From an uncultured Planctomycetota bacterium (GTDB lineage: Bacteria > Planctomycetota > Phycisphaerae > UBA1845 > UTPLA1): a stretch of DNA of 64,000 nucleotides. Each line of letters opens with the position of its first letter. Within the stretch, counting starts at the first letter, position 1. The stretch spans positions 57,133-121,132 of the forward strand of contig CAADGE010000033.1 of NCBI GenBank assembly GCA_900696465.1. Reading direction: 5' to 3'. The position numbers were made by a program, and so were the translations under genes. This document shows positions 32,462 to 41,447 of the stretch, in pieces. Below the pieces are notes generated by a model that was not told the origin of the DNA, did not search any database, and saw only the letters and a program-made list of their open reading frames with translations.

Positions 32462-34573
32462 ATGTCCGAACCTGCTGTCTCGAGCCGTTTGCCTGAGAAT
32501 GCCTATCGCGAACTGAAGCCCGGCGAGTCGTACGTGCCGATGGTGCCGCCGCAGGTGACGGTGCCGGAAGTGACGATGCGGTCGATCGTCTTCGGCATCG
32601 CGATGAACATCCTGTTCTCGATGGCCGCGACGTACCTCGCGCTGAAGGTCGGTCAGGGCATCGAGACGGCGATCCCGATTTCGATTCTGTCCGTGGGGCT
32701 TTCGGGTCTGCTGCTGCGGATGGGGCGACGCGCCAGCTCACTGCTGGAAAACATCAACATTCTGGCGATCAGCACAACCAGCGGCATCGTCGCTGGCGGC
32801 ACGGTCTTCACCATGCCGGCGATCTATGTGCTTAAGCTGCACGAGAAACTCAGCATTTCCGGCGGGCGTCTTTTCTTTTTGATCTTCCTGGTTCCGCTTC
32901 TCGGTGCCGTGTTGGGCGCAATCTTCCTGGTTCCATTCCGGCGCTACTTCGTCCGGGAAATGCACGGCAAGCTGCCGTTCCCCGAGGCGACGGCGACCAA
33001 TGAAATCCTGGTGACAGGTGCAACTCATAGCGGCGGTCAGGCGGTCGTGCTTGTTTATTCCTTCCTGATCGGCATGGTTTACAACTGGCTGTCCGGCGCG
33101 ATGAGACTCTTTCACGAGAACTTTACGACGGCGGCCATCGGAAAGCTGCATCGACTCACGCATGAGTTCAAGGCCGTCTTCTCCCTCGGCACGGGTGCTG
33201 AATTGCTCGGGCTCGGGTTCATCATCGGCCTCAAGTACGCCTCCATCATCTGTGCCGGTTCGTTCCTTTCGTGGTTTGTAATCATCCCGCTGCTGGCGCC
33301 TCTGAGTCTGGAAAACCTGCAACTGCTCAATCCGGACATCGCCGGCACGGATGCGCATCAGATCTTCCGCGCGATTCCCAGAAACATCGGAATCGGCGGG
33401 ATCTTCGCGGCGGGACTGATTTCCATCTTCAAGATGAGCGGCGTGATCGCCACGGCTCTGCGGCAGGCGCTGGGCGGCCTGTTTGCTTCACAGAGCGGCA
33501 CGGCATCCTCTGACCGCACCGATCAGGATATCAACTATCCCGCGCTGTTCGGCATCGGCATCATCGTGACGATCGTGATGCTGTTCTATTTCCGTTTCGG
33601 CGTGATGGCTGACATCGAAAACCCCTGGCGGTTGACCTTTATTTCTGTCGCCCTTGCGCTGAGCGTAGCATTTCTCTTTACGACGGTCTCTGCGTGGGCC
33701 ATTGCCATGATCTCCGTGACGCCGATCTCCGGCATGACCGTCACGACGATCATCATTACGGCCGTGGTGCTGCTCGCGGCGGGTCTGCCCAAGAGCGATG
33801 CCGGTATGCTTGCAACGCTGCTGGTTGGCGGCGTCGTCGCGTCAGCCCTGTCGATGGCTGGCACCTTGGTGACGGAGTTCAAGCTTGGTTTCTGGATCGG
33901 CGCCAGCCCGCGAAAGATTCAGTACAGCGCCATTATCGCCTGTGTGCTGGCTTCGGCTTTTGTCACGGGCACGATCATGTTTCTGGCGCGCACGAAGGGT
34001 TACGACCCCGTTATAAACCCGGAGGCGCTGGCAGCGCCGCAGGCGAATGTCATGGCCAGTGCCTTGCAGAGCTTCGTCGGCGGGGGACAGGTGCCGTGGT
34101 TGCTTTACATCACAGGCATCGTGATCGCAATCCTGATTTCGATGCTCGGTATCTCCGGGTTGGCGTTCTCGCTTGGAATGTATCTGCCAATTGAGCTGAA
34201 TACGCCGATCCTCGTCGGTGCGATCGTGGCAGCAATGGTCAAACGGAAGACAACGGACGCGAATCTTTCGAAGGCGCGCGGGGACAAGGGCATTCTCATT
34301 GCATCAGGCCTGATTGCCGGCGGGGCGATCATCGGTGTGATCATCAGCGGTCTGACGGCCTTCGACGATGAGTACCTCAAGAGTTTCGGGCTCATGGAGT
34401 GGCTGCAATATCCCTCGCATCTTGCGAATCCGGAGTCCTACGAGGGCATGTCGAACTGGCTGGGGCTGATCGCGTTTCTCGGATTGTGCCTCTACGCATT
34501 CTGGGATGCCAATCGTGCCAAGGCCGCGCCGCTCGACCCCGATCGCCCGCCGGCACCGATGACGGGACATTGA
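32462..34573 (+). CDS. OPT family oligopeptide transporter
   Basis: A 703-residue inner-membrane protein with about 14-16 hydrophobic helices, of the bacterial OPT (oligopeptide transporter) family. The N-terminal PQVTVPEVTMRSIVFGIAMNILFSMAATYLALKVGQ block and KLPFPEATATNEIL are hallmark segments. The family moves peptides or metal chelates with a cation; the substrate is not predictable. GAGGAC seven bases before ATG 32462 fixes the start. It is 151 bases after pepT and converges on the POT gene. Confidence 0.9.
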   Translation: MSEPAVSSRLPENAYRELKPGESYVPMVPPQVTVPEVTMRSIVFGIAMNILFSMAATYLALKVGQGIETAIPISILSVGLSGLLLRMGRRASSLLENINILAISTTSGIVAGGTVFTMPAIYVLKLHEKLSISGGRLFFLIFLVPLLGAVLGAIFLVPFRRYFVREMHGKLPFPEATATNEILVTGATHSGGQAVVLVYSFLIGMVYNWLSGAMRLFHENFTTAAIGKLHRLTHEFKAVFSLGTGAELLGLGFIIGLKYASIICAGSFLSWFVIIPLLAPLSLENLQLLNPDIAGTDAHQIFRAIPRNIGIGGIFAAGLISIFKMSGVIATALRQALGGLFASQSGTASSDRTDQDINYPALFGIGIIVTIVMLFYFRFGVMADIENPWRLTFISVALALSVAFLFTTVSAWAIAMISVTPISGMTVTTIIITAVVLLAAGLPKSDAGMLATLLVGGVVASALSMAGTLVTEFKLGFWIGASPRKIQYSAIIACVLASAFVTGTIMFLARTKGYDPVINPEALAAPQANVMASALQSFVGGGQVPWLLYITGIVIAILISMLGISGLAFSLGMYLPIELNTPILVGAIVAAMVKRKTTDANLSKARGDKGILIASGLIAGGAIIGVIISGLTAFDDEYLKSFGLMEWLQYPSHLANPESYEGMSNWLGLIAFLGLCLYAFWDANRAKAAPLDPDRPPAPMTGH

Positions 34574-34701
34574 TGCAGCGCAGCAATGCCTGGCATGATC
34601 TCAGGCGGACACATGCCAGCGAGTGCAGCCCGCAGGCGGCGAACGCACGTTAACGCACCGTGAGCGCGGTTTACTTACGTGATGACCGGGAAGCCGCTCT
34701 G

Positions 34702-36210
34702 TTAAGCTTCATTATGGCTTGCCAGACGGGCTTTTTCCCATTTCTTGATGATCGGGTAGATCGCAAGCAGGACGACGGCGCTGCCGACGGCTGTGACGAA
34801 GATCACCATGTAGAGCTTCGCGTAGCCCCAGTCGGCGGACATGCCGGCCAGCTTGCCGCCGATCACGTGGGCGAATGCGGCCGACAGGAACCACATGCCC
34901 ATCAGCAGACCGCCCAGCCGTGCCGGCGCCATCTTTGTCACCATGGAGAGACCCACCGGCGAGAGACATAGCTCGCCCGTGGTATGCAGGAAGTAGGCAA
35001 GCAGCAACAACAGCAGACTTGCCTTCGCACCACTCTCTGCCTGCTTGGCGGCCAGCACGAGCGCAAAGAAGCCCAGGCCGAGCTGAACGAGACTCAGTAC
35101 GAACTTCAGAGCGCTCGAGGGATCCCTGCCGATGCGACCGAGCTTGAGCCAGAGAACGGAGAAGACCGGGGCCAGGAGCACGATGAAGATGGCGTTGACC
35201 GACTGGAAGGCCGAAGCGGGAATTTCCCAGCCGAACAGGACTCGATCGACGTGACGATCGGTAAAGAGATTGATCGAGCTGCCTGCCTGTTCAAAGAAGG
35301 CCCAGAATGCAACGGAGAAAAGCGTCAGGATGACCACGACGAGGATGCCGTCTCGCTCGGCCTTTGTCGCGCGAAACGCCTCCCAGAGGATGTAACCGAT
35401 GAAGCCGAAGCCGACGATCGGGGCCGCGTAGGATTCGACAATATGCGGCTGTGAGACCAGAAAAGCACCAAACGGGATAAAGACAATGATTCCCAGATAG
35501 AGCAATGCGCCATTGGGTATGCCGGCAAAGCTCGCTTGGGTCATCGATGTCGGGCTCGGCGGGAGACCACGATCGCCGAGGTACTGCCGGAAGCCGGTAA
35601 AACAGAGCAGGCCGATGATCATGCCGACGCCGGCGATACCGAAGCCGTAATGATATCCGTACAGTTCGCCGATCATTCCGCAGACCAGCGGTGCAATCGC
35701 CGCGCCGATGTTGATGCCCATGTAGAAAATCGTAAAAGCGCCGTCGCGCCGCGGGTCGCCCTGCTTGTAGAGCGTGCCGACCATCGTGGAGATGTTCGGC
35801 TTGAAGAAACCGTTGCCCGCGATGATGAAGGCAATGCAACTGTAGAAGGTCCACTTGCTGTTGGGCAGTAGCTCGAAGCCGGCCGCGCAGAGGCCGAATT
35901 GTCCCATGGCCATCAGGATGCCGCCGAGCACGATGGATCGCCGATAGCCGAGCATGCGATCGGCCAGCATGCCGCCGATGAGCGGGGTGGCGTAGATGAG
36001 TCCGTTGATCGCGCCGTAGGAGGACGTCGCGAACTTGTCTTCAAACATGAACCACTTGGTCATGTAGAAGATGAGCAGGGCTCGCATGCCGTAAAAGTTG
36101 AAGCGCTCCCAGAGCTCGGCAAAGAAGAGGACGAAGAGGCCCAGCGGGTGACCGAGGAAAGTACGTTGCTCGTTTCCGGCCGGCATCGGCGCGTCGTTCA
36201 CAGTGCTCAT
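34702..36210 (-). CDS. POT/PTR family proton-dependent peptide transporter
   Basis: A 502-residue major-facilitator protein of the proton-coupled oligopeptide transporter family (DtpA/YdgR type). The ExxERF signature is ELWERFNFYGMRALLIFY and the second family motif is FYMGINIGAAIAPLVCGMIGE; about 14 hydrophobic helices follow the usual layout. It imports di- and tripeptides, which would feed PepT encoded 2.4 kb away. The gene converges on the OPT gene with 128 bases between the stops, where I see no clear terminator. Confidence 0.93.
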   Translation of the reverse strand: MSTVNDAPMPAGNEQRTFLGHPLGLFVLFFAELWERFNFYGMRALLIFYMTKWFMFEDKFATSSYGAINGLIYATPLIGGMLADRMLGYRRSIVLGGILMAMGQFGLCAAGFELLPNSKWTFYSCIAFIIAGNGFFKPNISTMVGTLYKQGDPRRDGAFTIFYMGINIGAAIAPLVCGMIGELYGYHYGFGIAGVGMIIGLLCFTGFRQYLGDRGLPPSPTSMTQASFAGIPNGALLYLGIIVFIPFGAFLVSQPHIVESYAAPIVGFGFIGYILWEAFRATKAERDGILVVVILTLFSVAFWAFFEQAGSSINLFTDRHVDRVLFGWEIPASAFQSVNAIFIVLLAPVFSVLWLKLGRIGRDPSSALKFVLSLVQLGLGFFALVLAAKQAESGAKASLLLLLLAYFLHTTGELCLSPVGLSMVTKMAPARLGGLLMGMWFLSAAFAHVIGGKLAGMSADWGYAKLYMVIFVTAVGSAVVLLAIYPIIKKWEKARLASHNEA

Positions 36211-36429
36211 GATGCTCCTCGATACAGGCGCGGCGTTTCAAGTTGGGAGTCGCCGGCCGTGTAAGCTGCGAAGCATATTCGGGCGGGGCCTGTGATGCGA
36301 GTGCAAAGCCGGCGAACGGCCGTATGCTTTAGTCGCAGGGGCGGACCGATAAATACGCTACCAGCACCCGGCCACGCAGGGGGGTTATTTTTTTCAGTCC
36401 CATCTGCCACTCGTCCGTTATCTAGATGG

Positions 36430-36669
36430 ATGGACCCGATCATGAACACAAAGCAGCCGAATCACTTGGCTCCGGATCGCCCTCGGTGGTCCTGGAGCCG
36501 CATCATCACCATTGCCGGCCTGTTCCTGCTCGGAGTCGCGCCTTGGGCCAGCGCCCAGCTCCCCACACCGAACCTGCCCGCGTTGTGCCCGCCGCTCACC
36601 GCGTTCGCCGGGCCGACGATGTTCGACCTTTTCTGGGGCACGACGCCGATCCGATTTCCGTATCAATGA
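36430..36669 (+). CDS. Small exported protein D, related to the tandem family
   Basis: A 79-residue protein with a signal peptide (WSWSRIITIAGLFLLGVAPW, cleavage likely after ASA) and a short Pro-rich mature part ending MFDLFWGTTPIRFPYQ. The MFDLFWGT element matches TFDMLWGT at the end of the small protein at 30097-30360, so it is probably a distant relative. Two in-frame ATGs (36430 and 36442) are possible; neither has a clear ribosome-binding site. Function is unknown. Confidence 0.55.
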   Translation: MDPIMNTKQPNHLAPDRPRWSWSRIITIAGLFLLGVAPWASAQLPTPNLPALCPPLTAFAGPTMFDLFWGTTPIRFPYQ

Positions 36670-36744
36670 TTGCTGCGTCTGAATCGTGAGGATGATCCCT
36701 CCCCATCGCCGACGGATTAATGGCCGTCGAGTTCACAGGCGATT

Positions 36745-37629
36745 CTACGCGCCGGGAACCGACCAAAGATATTGTGCCGGATGCCGAAGGATCGCGCGCT
36801 CCATGGCCGCGAGCGTGTGCCGCGTGACGCGGCCATCGTCCGATGCGGCGGACGCCGGTTCGAAGATCTCGTGAACGGCCAGCGCAAAAGAAAACGGCGA
36901 ATTCCCGCGTATGCATGTGACGGCAGCCACGGGCACGTCAAACCACTGCGACAACCTGTCCAGCGTGGGGTAGCAACGAAGCGTGTTGCCGAGGAATTGC
37001 GTCTCAATCACGCGGCCCCGCGAGCGAGTGTGCTCGCAGATCATCAGCACTGCTCCGCCGTCGGCGAGCACGCGCGGCAGATGCTCTGCGGCTTTTCGTG
37101 CGTCGATCGGCCGCAGGTTCGGCCAGTCGTATAAGTCCTTCTGCCATGCACGCAGGGCCGGCTGCGCGAGGTAATCGACAAGGACATACACGGGGCGAAA
37201 GATGTGGCCGAGGGCGATCGCACAGGCCGCCGGATTACCGAAGTAAGCCGTCGCCAGCAGACAGCCGCGGCGTGCATCGGTCAGTTGACGTAGTCGGTCT
37301 TCGCCTTCGACATTCACGTACTTGCGCCATGACGCGTCGCTGAGGCGTCGACGCAAGAAAACGGCCTCCGACCAGAAGCGGGCGATGTGGTCGTACATGC
37401 CTTCGACGATGGCGGCAACCTGTTCTTCTGATGCATCCGGGCCGAGGGCGGTACGGATGTGACGCTCCGCATTGCGTCGGCCAGGCGTGTTCATGCTGTG
37501 AACGCCGCGACCTAGTCGGCGGGCAAGACGTTCCGTCAGCGCGGGTCCTGCGGCGCCAAGTACCGGCGTGACCACGCGACGCAGATAGGCATGTCGGACC
37601 GTTTCGAGGTTCAAGCGTACCTCTCCCAA
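36745..37629 (-). CDS. LpxL/HtrB-like acyltransferase homologue lacking catalytic pair
   Basis: A 294-residue protein of the bacterial lipid A acyltransferase family. The expected HFGNxxE catalytic block is ATAYFGNPAACA, so the catalytic His is Tyr and the Glu is Ala. The remainder of the fold is recognisable (FRPVYVLVDYLAQP, GAVLMICEHTRSRGRVIETQFLG). It may therefore be non-catalytic, use another chemistry, or transfer something other than acyl groups. TTG 37629 is the only start before an in-frame stop and has AGGA eight bases upstream. It is last in a run of minus-strand envelope genes. Confidence 0.7.
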   Translation of the reverse strand: MGEVRLNLETVRHAYLRRVVTPVLGAAGPALTERLARRLGRGVHSMNTPGRRNAERHIRTALGPDASEEQVAAIVEGMYDHIARFWSEAVFLRRRLSDASWRKYVNVEGEDRLRQLTDARRGCLLATAYFGNPAACAIALGHIFRPVYVLVDYLAQPALRAWQKDLYDWPNLRPIDARKAAEHLPRVLADGGAVLMICEHTRSRGRVIETQFLGNTLRCYPTLDRLSQWFDVPVAAVTCIRGNSPFSFALAVHEIFEPASAASDDGRVTRHTLAAMERAILRHPAQYLWSVPGA

Positions 37630-37755
37630 CGACTCGTCCTATGGAGAAATATCGGCAGTGGCTTGTGAGCCATCCGACCCGGAAGCGCAGGCTCGGTGAA
37701 TTCGAGAGCTGGGATGCCATGCTTCGTCGCTCGCGCTCCCGGCTCGGTTCAACCG

Positions 37756-38874
37756 CTACGCCACCATGGCGGTATCGCGAATGCCGTCGGCGGCTGGGCG
37801 GTGAGCAAGCACATTTTCGTAGAGTCGGGCGTAGTTGTCGGCGAAGTCACGAACCCCGAAGACCTCATAGGCCTGTCCGCGGGCGACTTCGGTGATGCGG
37901 CGGCGAAGATCGGTATCTTCGATGGCGGTCAGCAGCTTTGATGCCAAGGCGCGAGGGTCGCCAGGTTTGCAGAGGAGACCGTTGTGCTTATCGGCGATCA
38001 TCTCGGTGATGGAGCGGACGGCAGAGCCGACAATCGGCAGGCCGGCGGCCATCGCGGAGGCCAGCGGCTCTGTGCAGGTCTCATCGACCGCCGGACACAT
38101 GAACACATCCGCACAGGCGACCAGTTGCGACCACGACCAGGCCAGATCAGGCACAATGACCATATCCGCCATGCCGATCTGGCGGATAAATCGATGCAGT
38201 CGCCGTGATTCCTTCGAGTCGTAAGGCAACAGCACGCGCAACGCTGGAAGCACCTTGCGTACGACGGCGCAGGCCCACAGGCCGTAATACTGCCCGCCGC
38301 CGCGCGAAGCCGGCCCGTCCATGAGGACCACCGGTCCGCCCTCGCTGAGCAGGGTTCTGCGTAGATCGGATTGCTTTGCCTTGTTAACTGCGGCGAAGTC
38401 GGCCGGCCCGCGGATGACCAATACCCGCTCCGGTGAGACCCCCCGCGAAATCAGCCGCGAGCGGATCACCTGACTGCCGGCGGCGATCGTGGCTTCGTGC
38501 GGGAGCGATCGCAACCAGCCCGCCGTGAGTTGGACCGCGGCCGGGTTCAGGATGGTCATCACCTGCGGCAGATCGCCCAACCGGGCGCCGGCGGCCGCGG
38601 CTGCTTCCAGCCCCCAGGCATGAACGAGTCCTGCACCGCTTCGGGAGGCGATGCGGGACAGTCCGGGCACGTAATGAAACATTTTCGGAAGACGATGCGT
38701 CACATGTTCGACGTTGACCGGTGGCGGGTCGCCGGCCCATCGGCAGGGGCCGGCGCCGAGGCGGCAGAGGGTCTGCTCGTGCCCGTCCGCGTCGTGCCGC
38801 CGCGATAGCGTCGCCAGCACCTGCAGCAGCGTCGCGTCGTGAGAGTCATCGAACAAGTGGAGTACAGATGTCAC
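37756..38874 (-). CDS. Family 4-type glycosyltransferase
   Basis: A 372-residue GT-B-fold glycosyltransferase of the GT4 group. The C-terminal donor-binding half is clear: ACADVFMCPAVDETCTEPLASAMAAGLPIVGSAV with the conserved Glu, then NGLLCKPGDPRALASKL. The N-terminal half is divergent (SVLHLFDDSHD, LVHAWGLEAAAAAG). It should transfer a sugar from a nucleotide donor to an envelope glycan. Its GTG start overlaps the stop of the upstream lipoprotein gene (GTGA), so it is translationally coupled to it. Confidence 0.85.
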   Translation of the reverse strand: MTSVLHLFDDSHDATLLQVLATLSRRHDADGHEQTLCRLGAGPCRWAGDPPPVNVEHVTHRLPKMFHYVPGLSRIASRSGAGLVHAWGLEAAAAAGARLGDLPQVMTILNPAAVQLTAGWLRSLPHEATIAAGSQVIRSRLISRGVSPERVLVIRGPADFAAVNKAKQSDLRRTLLSEGGPVVLMDGPASRGGGQYYGLWACAVVRKVLPALRVLLPYDSKESRRLHRFIRQIGMADMVIVPDLAWSWSQLVACADVFMCPAVDETCTEPLASAMAAGLPIVGSAVRSITEMIADKHNGLLCKPGDPRALASKLLTAIEDTDLRRRITEVARGQAYEVFGVRDFADNYARLYENVLAHRPAADGIRDTAMVA

Positions 38875-39563
38875 CGGGCGAATTCCCGTCGGCCGTAAAA
38901 GAACCTGGCGATGTCCTGGCCCATCTTGATTCCCAGCTCCGTCGCAACTTTCGCAGCCGTGGTGTCGCTGTCCATCGGCTGCGGATTCGTGGTGACCTCG
39001 ACGCGCCGGCCGGCCTCACTGTCCGGCCAGAGACGAATGTCTTTCTTGCGCTCCGTGGAGAGCACCTTCACCCGCGTCGCGAAGATACCCTTGTAAATTG
39101 GCGCACCGCCTTCACCCTGCAGCGTGAACCGCTCCACCTGGATGTAGAGTACTTGATCGGCGCCGAGCTGCTCGCCGATCTGCCGGATGGACATACGATC
39201 ATATTTTTCGTCGGCCTGGAGGCGCTGAAGTTCCTGGTAGGGGATGACGTTCTTGTTGACATCGAACGCAAGAAAGTTCTCAGAGAGCGTCTGGTGCAAT
39301 TCGCGGATGGCTCGCGGTTCTGTCACGAATCCACCGCGGTCGTCGATGAAAATCAGGAGCGGCGTCTTCTTCAGTTTGTATTCCGCTTCGATCCAGTCGC
39401 CGCCGGTGATGTTGGTCCAGGCCGCGGCCATTTTCGCGCAACTCGCGAGAAGCGGCAGCAGCAAGAGCGCGATGCAGGCAACAGCGAACCGATGCGTCTG
39501 CATACGGCGGCGACGGTTGCGAGCTGCAGGATACGAACGGTAATTGCATGCCGGCGTATTCAT
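38871..39563 (-). CDS. Lipoprotein paralogue 2
   Basis: A 230-residue lipoprotein of unknown function. A basic leader precedes a hydrophobic segment ending in the lipobox LASC (near residue 42). The mature part is a mixed alpha/beta domain: PLLIFIDDRGGFVTEPRA, MSIRQIGEQLGADQVLYIQV and a final helix GQDIARFFYGRREFA. These blocks align with the gene just upstream (see the entry at 39560), so the two are tandem paralogues. Its ATG overlaps the stop of that gene (ATGA) and its stop overlaps the glycosyltransferase start. ATG 39503 is an alternative start with a shorter leader. Confidence 0.75.
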   Translation of the reverse strand: MNTPACNYRSYPAARNRRRRMQTHRFAVACIALLLLPLLASCAKMAAAWTNITGGDWIEAEYKLKKTPLLIFIDDRGGFVTEPRAIRELHQTLSENFLAFDVNKNVIPYQELQRLQADEKYDRMSIRQIGEQLGADQVLYIQVERFTLQGEGGAPIYKGIFATRVKVLSTERKKDIRLWPDSEAGRRVEVTTNPQPMDSDTTAAKVATELGIKMGQDIARFFYGRREFAR

Positions 39564-40258
39564 TTGGATTCCGGCCCCCGACGCGATTCACGATGATCGT
39601 AGAACTTCTTGGCCGTTTCCTGGGCGAATTGTTCGATTGAAGCTCGGAGCAGATCGTAGTCCGTCACATCGGCGATGGCGTGCTTACCGGGAGGGGGGTA
39701 AGTCGCCGTGACGTCCGCGGTGTAGATTGGATCGATCCTCGCCCCCTCACCGCCCTCGTACAGGTTGATGGACGCTTCGACGCGTCCTTTTCGCAGTTCT
39801 CGCGTGTCGGCCGCCCGGGTGGTGTACTCCAGAAGGTCGATTCGCAGGATTAAATCGCACCCCAGTCGCTCGGCAAGCTGTTGGTTGGTCATGCTCTGCC
39901 AGTCCAGACCGGACGTCTGCAATTCCGTCACCTCACGCGCCGGCACGAATTGTGCTTTCGGAAGATGACGCTTCAGTTCATAGGTGACCGCCTCGCCGAT
40001 GCGGTGGCGGGCTTTCGGGTCCACATCCAGCGTGTAGCGGTCCGCCCAGACGACGACGGCGACCTTGTTCGTGCCGATCCGCGCGTATTCCGCCTTCACC
40101 TCTCGTGTTTCGTCGGCCGTGAGAAAATAGGCCGCCTGACAACCCGTCAGCGAGAGGACTGACAACGTCGCACCGTGTGTCATCATCGTCGTGAACCGAC
40201 GTCGGAGTCCTGCGATCGATCTCGCGATCGAGCCAGATCGTTCATGGTTGTGCTGCAT
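39560..40258 (-). CDS. Lipoprotein paralogue 1
   Basis: A 232-residue lipoprotein. The signal segment ends in the lipobox LTGC (about residue 37). The mature part contains NKVAVVVWADRYTLDVD, MTNQQLAERLGCDLILRIDL and the final helix FAQETAKKFYDHRES. These match, in the same order, blocks of the next gene, although overall identity is low. No family name is known to me; the layout resembles lipoproteins that assemble at the outer membrane. ATG 40258 is chosen because the signal segment follows; the open frame further upstream overlaps the DUF2752 gene. Confidence 0.75.
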   Translation of the reverse strand: MQHNHERSGSIARSIAGLRRRFTTMMTHGATLSVLSLTGCQAAYFLTADETREVKAEYARIGTNKVAVVVWADRYTLDVDPKARHRIGEAVTYELKRHLPKAQFVPAREVTELQTSGLDWQSMTNQQLAERLGCDLILRIDLLEYTTRAADTRELRKGRVEASINLYEGGEGARIDPIYTADVTATYPPPGKHAIADVTDYDLLRASIEQFAQETAKKFYDHRESRRGPESK

Positions 40259-40290
40259 CAAATCTTCCACGTCTCGTAGTGACCTTGTTG

Positions 40291-40800
40291 CTATTTGGTC
40301 GGGAGTGCCCCGGTGAGCAGTCCGTGCGCCAGCTTGAAGCCCCAGCCGCCCAAAAACAGCAGGGCCAGACCGAGCGACAGCCGAACCGGGCCGATGCGGT
40401 TCCAGTTGACATTCGGCACACGACCGGTCGCTGTCACGTGTATCGACAGAACCAGCGTGCAAACGGTGGCCAGACACAGAAAAGCACCTGCGGGTTGCGC
40501 GACGACCGCCGCCAGCGGTCGGCCGTGCATCAACAGGGAGAACGCCGTGGTCATCCCGCAGGTGGGGCAGGGCAGCCCCGTCGTCAGGATGAAGCCGCAG
40601 GGCCAGGCACCGGAGAGGGCCTCGTGCGTTCCAAAGCCGCGCGGGTCCGGCGGGAGCCACGCAGCCAGCGTAAGTACCACCAGACAACCGCTACCCACAA
40701 CGGCCCAGAGCAACCGGCCGGTCAGGCCGATGCGCAGGGCGGGTCCGAAAAGCGGCCAAGCAGCAGGTCGGGCAAGCGGAATATCCAGCGGCGGTTCCAC
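40291..40800 (-). CDS. DUF2752 membrane protein
   Basis: A 169-residue inner-membrane protein with three to four hydrophobic helices and the DUF2752 core CGFILTTGLPCPTCGMTTAFSLL, in which the CPTCGMT motif is diagnostic. The family has no known biochemical role and often sits beside membrane or secretion genes. The start is GTG 40800 with GAGG close upstream. It begins a run of minus-strand genes with the lipoprotein pair 32 bases downstream. Confidence 0.88.
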   Translation of the reverse strand: MEPPLDIPLARPAAWPLFGPALRIGLTGRLLWAVVGSGCLVVLTLAAWLPPDPRGFGTHEALSGAWPCGFILTTGLPCPTCGMTTAFSLLMHGRPLAAVVAQPAGAFLCLATVCTLVLSIHVTATGRVPNVNWNRIGPVRLSLGLALLFLGGWGFKLAHGLLTGALPTK

Positions 40801-40851
40801 TGCCTCATTCTTGCACGGCGGCGGGAAACTTCAACCATGCATGCAGCGGGC

Positions 40852-41274
40852 CTAGGTTCGATTCAGCGTGGCGGGCCCCAGTTCGGTGATCAGCGTATTA
40901 CTGGTAAACGGGATCGCGACTTCGGTCCTCAGCGCGCCGGTGATGGTATCCGCTGCATCGTTCAGCGTGCCTTCAAAGATCAGATTGCCGCTTGTCTTGA
41001 CGAATACGCTTTGTCCGGTGACCCGGGTTGTATCGTGCACGTTGCGCTCGATGAGGGTCGTCGGGCCGATCATCGTACGTATCTCAGACAACCGGCCGGA
41101 CTCGTCGAAGACGAAGGTCCGATTGTTCTGCACCGGGTCCTGTGCGGTGATCTTCCAGGCGCCGGCGAGTATCGCTTCTGCCGGCGGGCCAAGATTGACG
41201 CCGCAGGACCCGCCCAGCGTGAACAGAGAACTCACGACCAGCGCGGACGCCGCAACAAATCTGCGTGATGACAT
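40852..41274 (-). CDS. Lipoprotein of unknown function
   Basis: A 140-residue protein with a signal peptide (SSRRFVAASALVVSSLFTLGGSC) ending in the lipobox GGSC. The mature beta-rich part contains AGAWKITAQDPVQNNRTFVFDESGRLSEI and FEGTLNDAADTITGALRT. This pattern suggests a small beta-barrel or sandwich of the kind found in planctomycete lipoproteins that carry a 'results in change of' type repeat, but no family name can be given. ATG 41274 is preferred; AAGGA lies 11 bases upstream, and ATG 41286 is an alternative. Confidence 0.6.
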   Translation of the reverse strand: MSSRRFVAASALVVSSLFTLGGSCGVNLGPPAEAILAGAWKITAQDPVQNNRTFVFDESGRLSEIRTMIGPTTLIERNVHDTTRVTGQSVFVKTSGNLIFEGTLNDAADTITGALRTEVAIPFTSNTLITELGPATLNRT

Positions 41275-41447
41275 GGGTAAAACCATCCTTTGCGAGGCCG
41301 GGTGACGGCGTGACCGTTTGAGATAAATACGCCGTCGATGCGTGACCGATGGCCGCACCGGATCCGTCCGGGCACACCGGTTACGCGCGTGCATGATACG
41401 CGAAAAGGGTGATTTCGTCATCGCGGCGATCAGCTGGATTCGATGAC

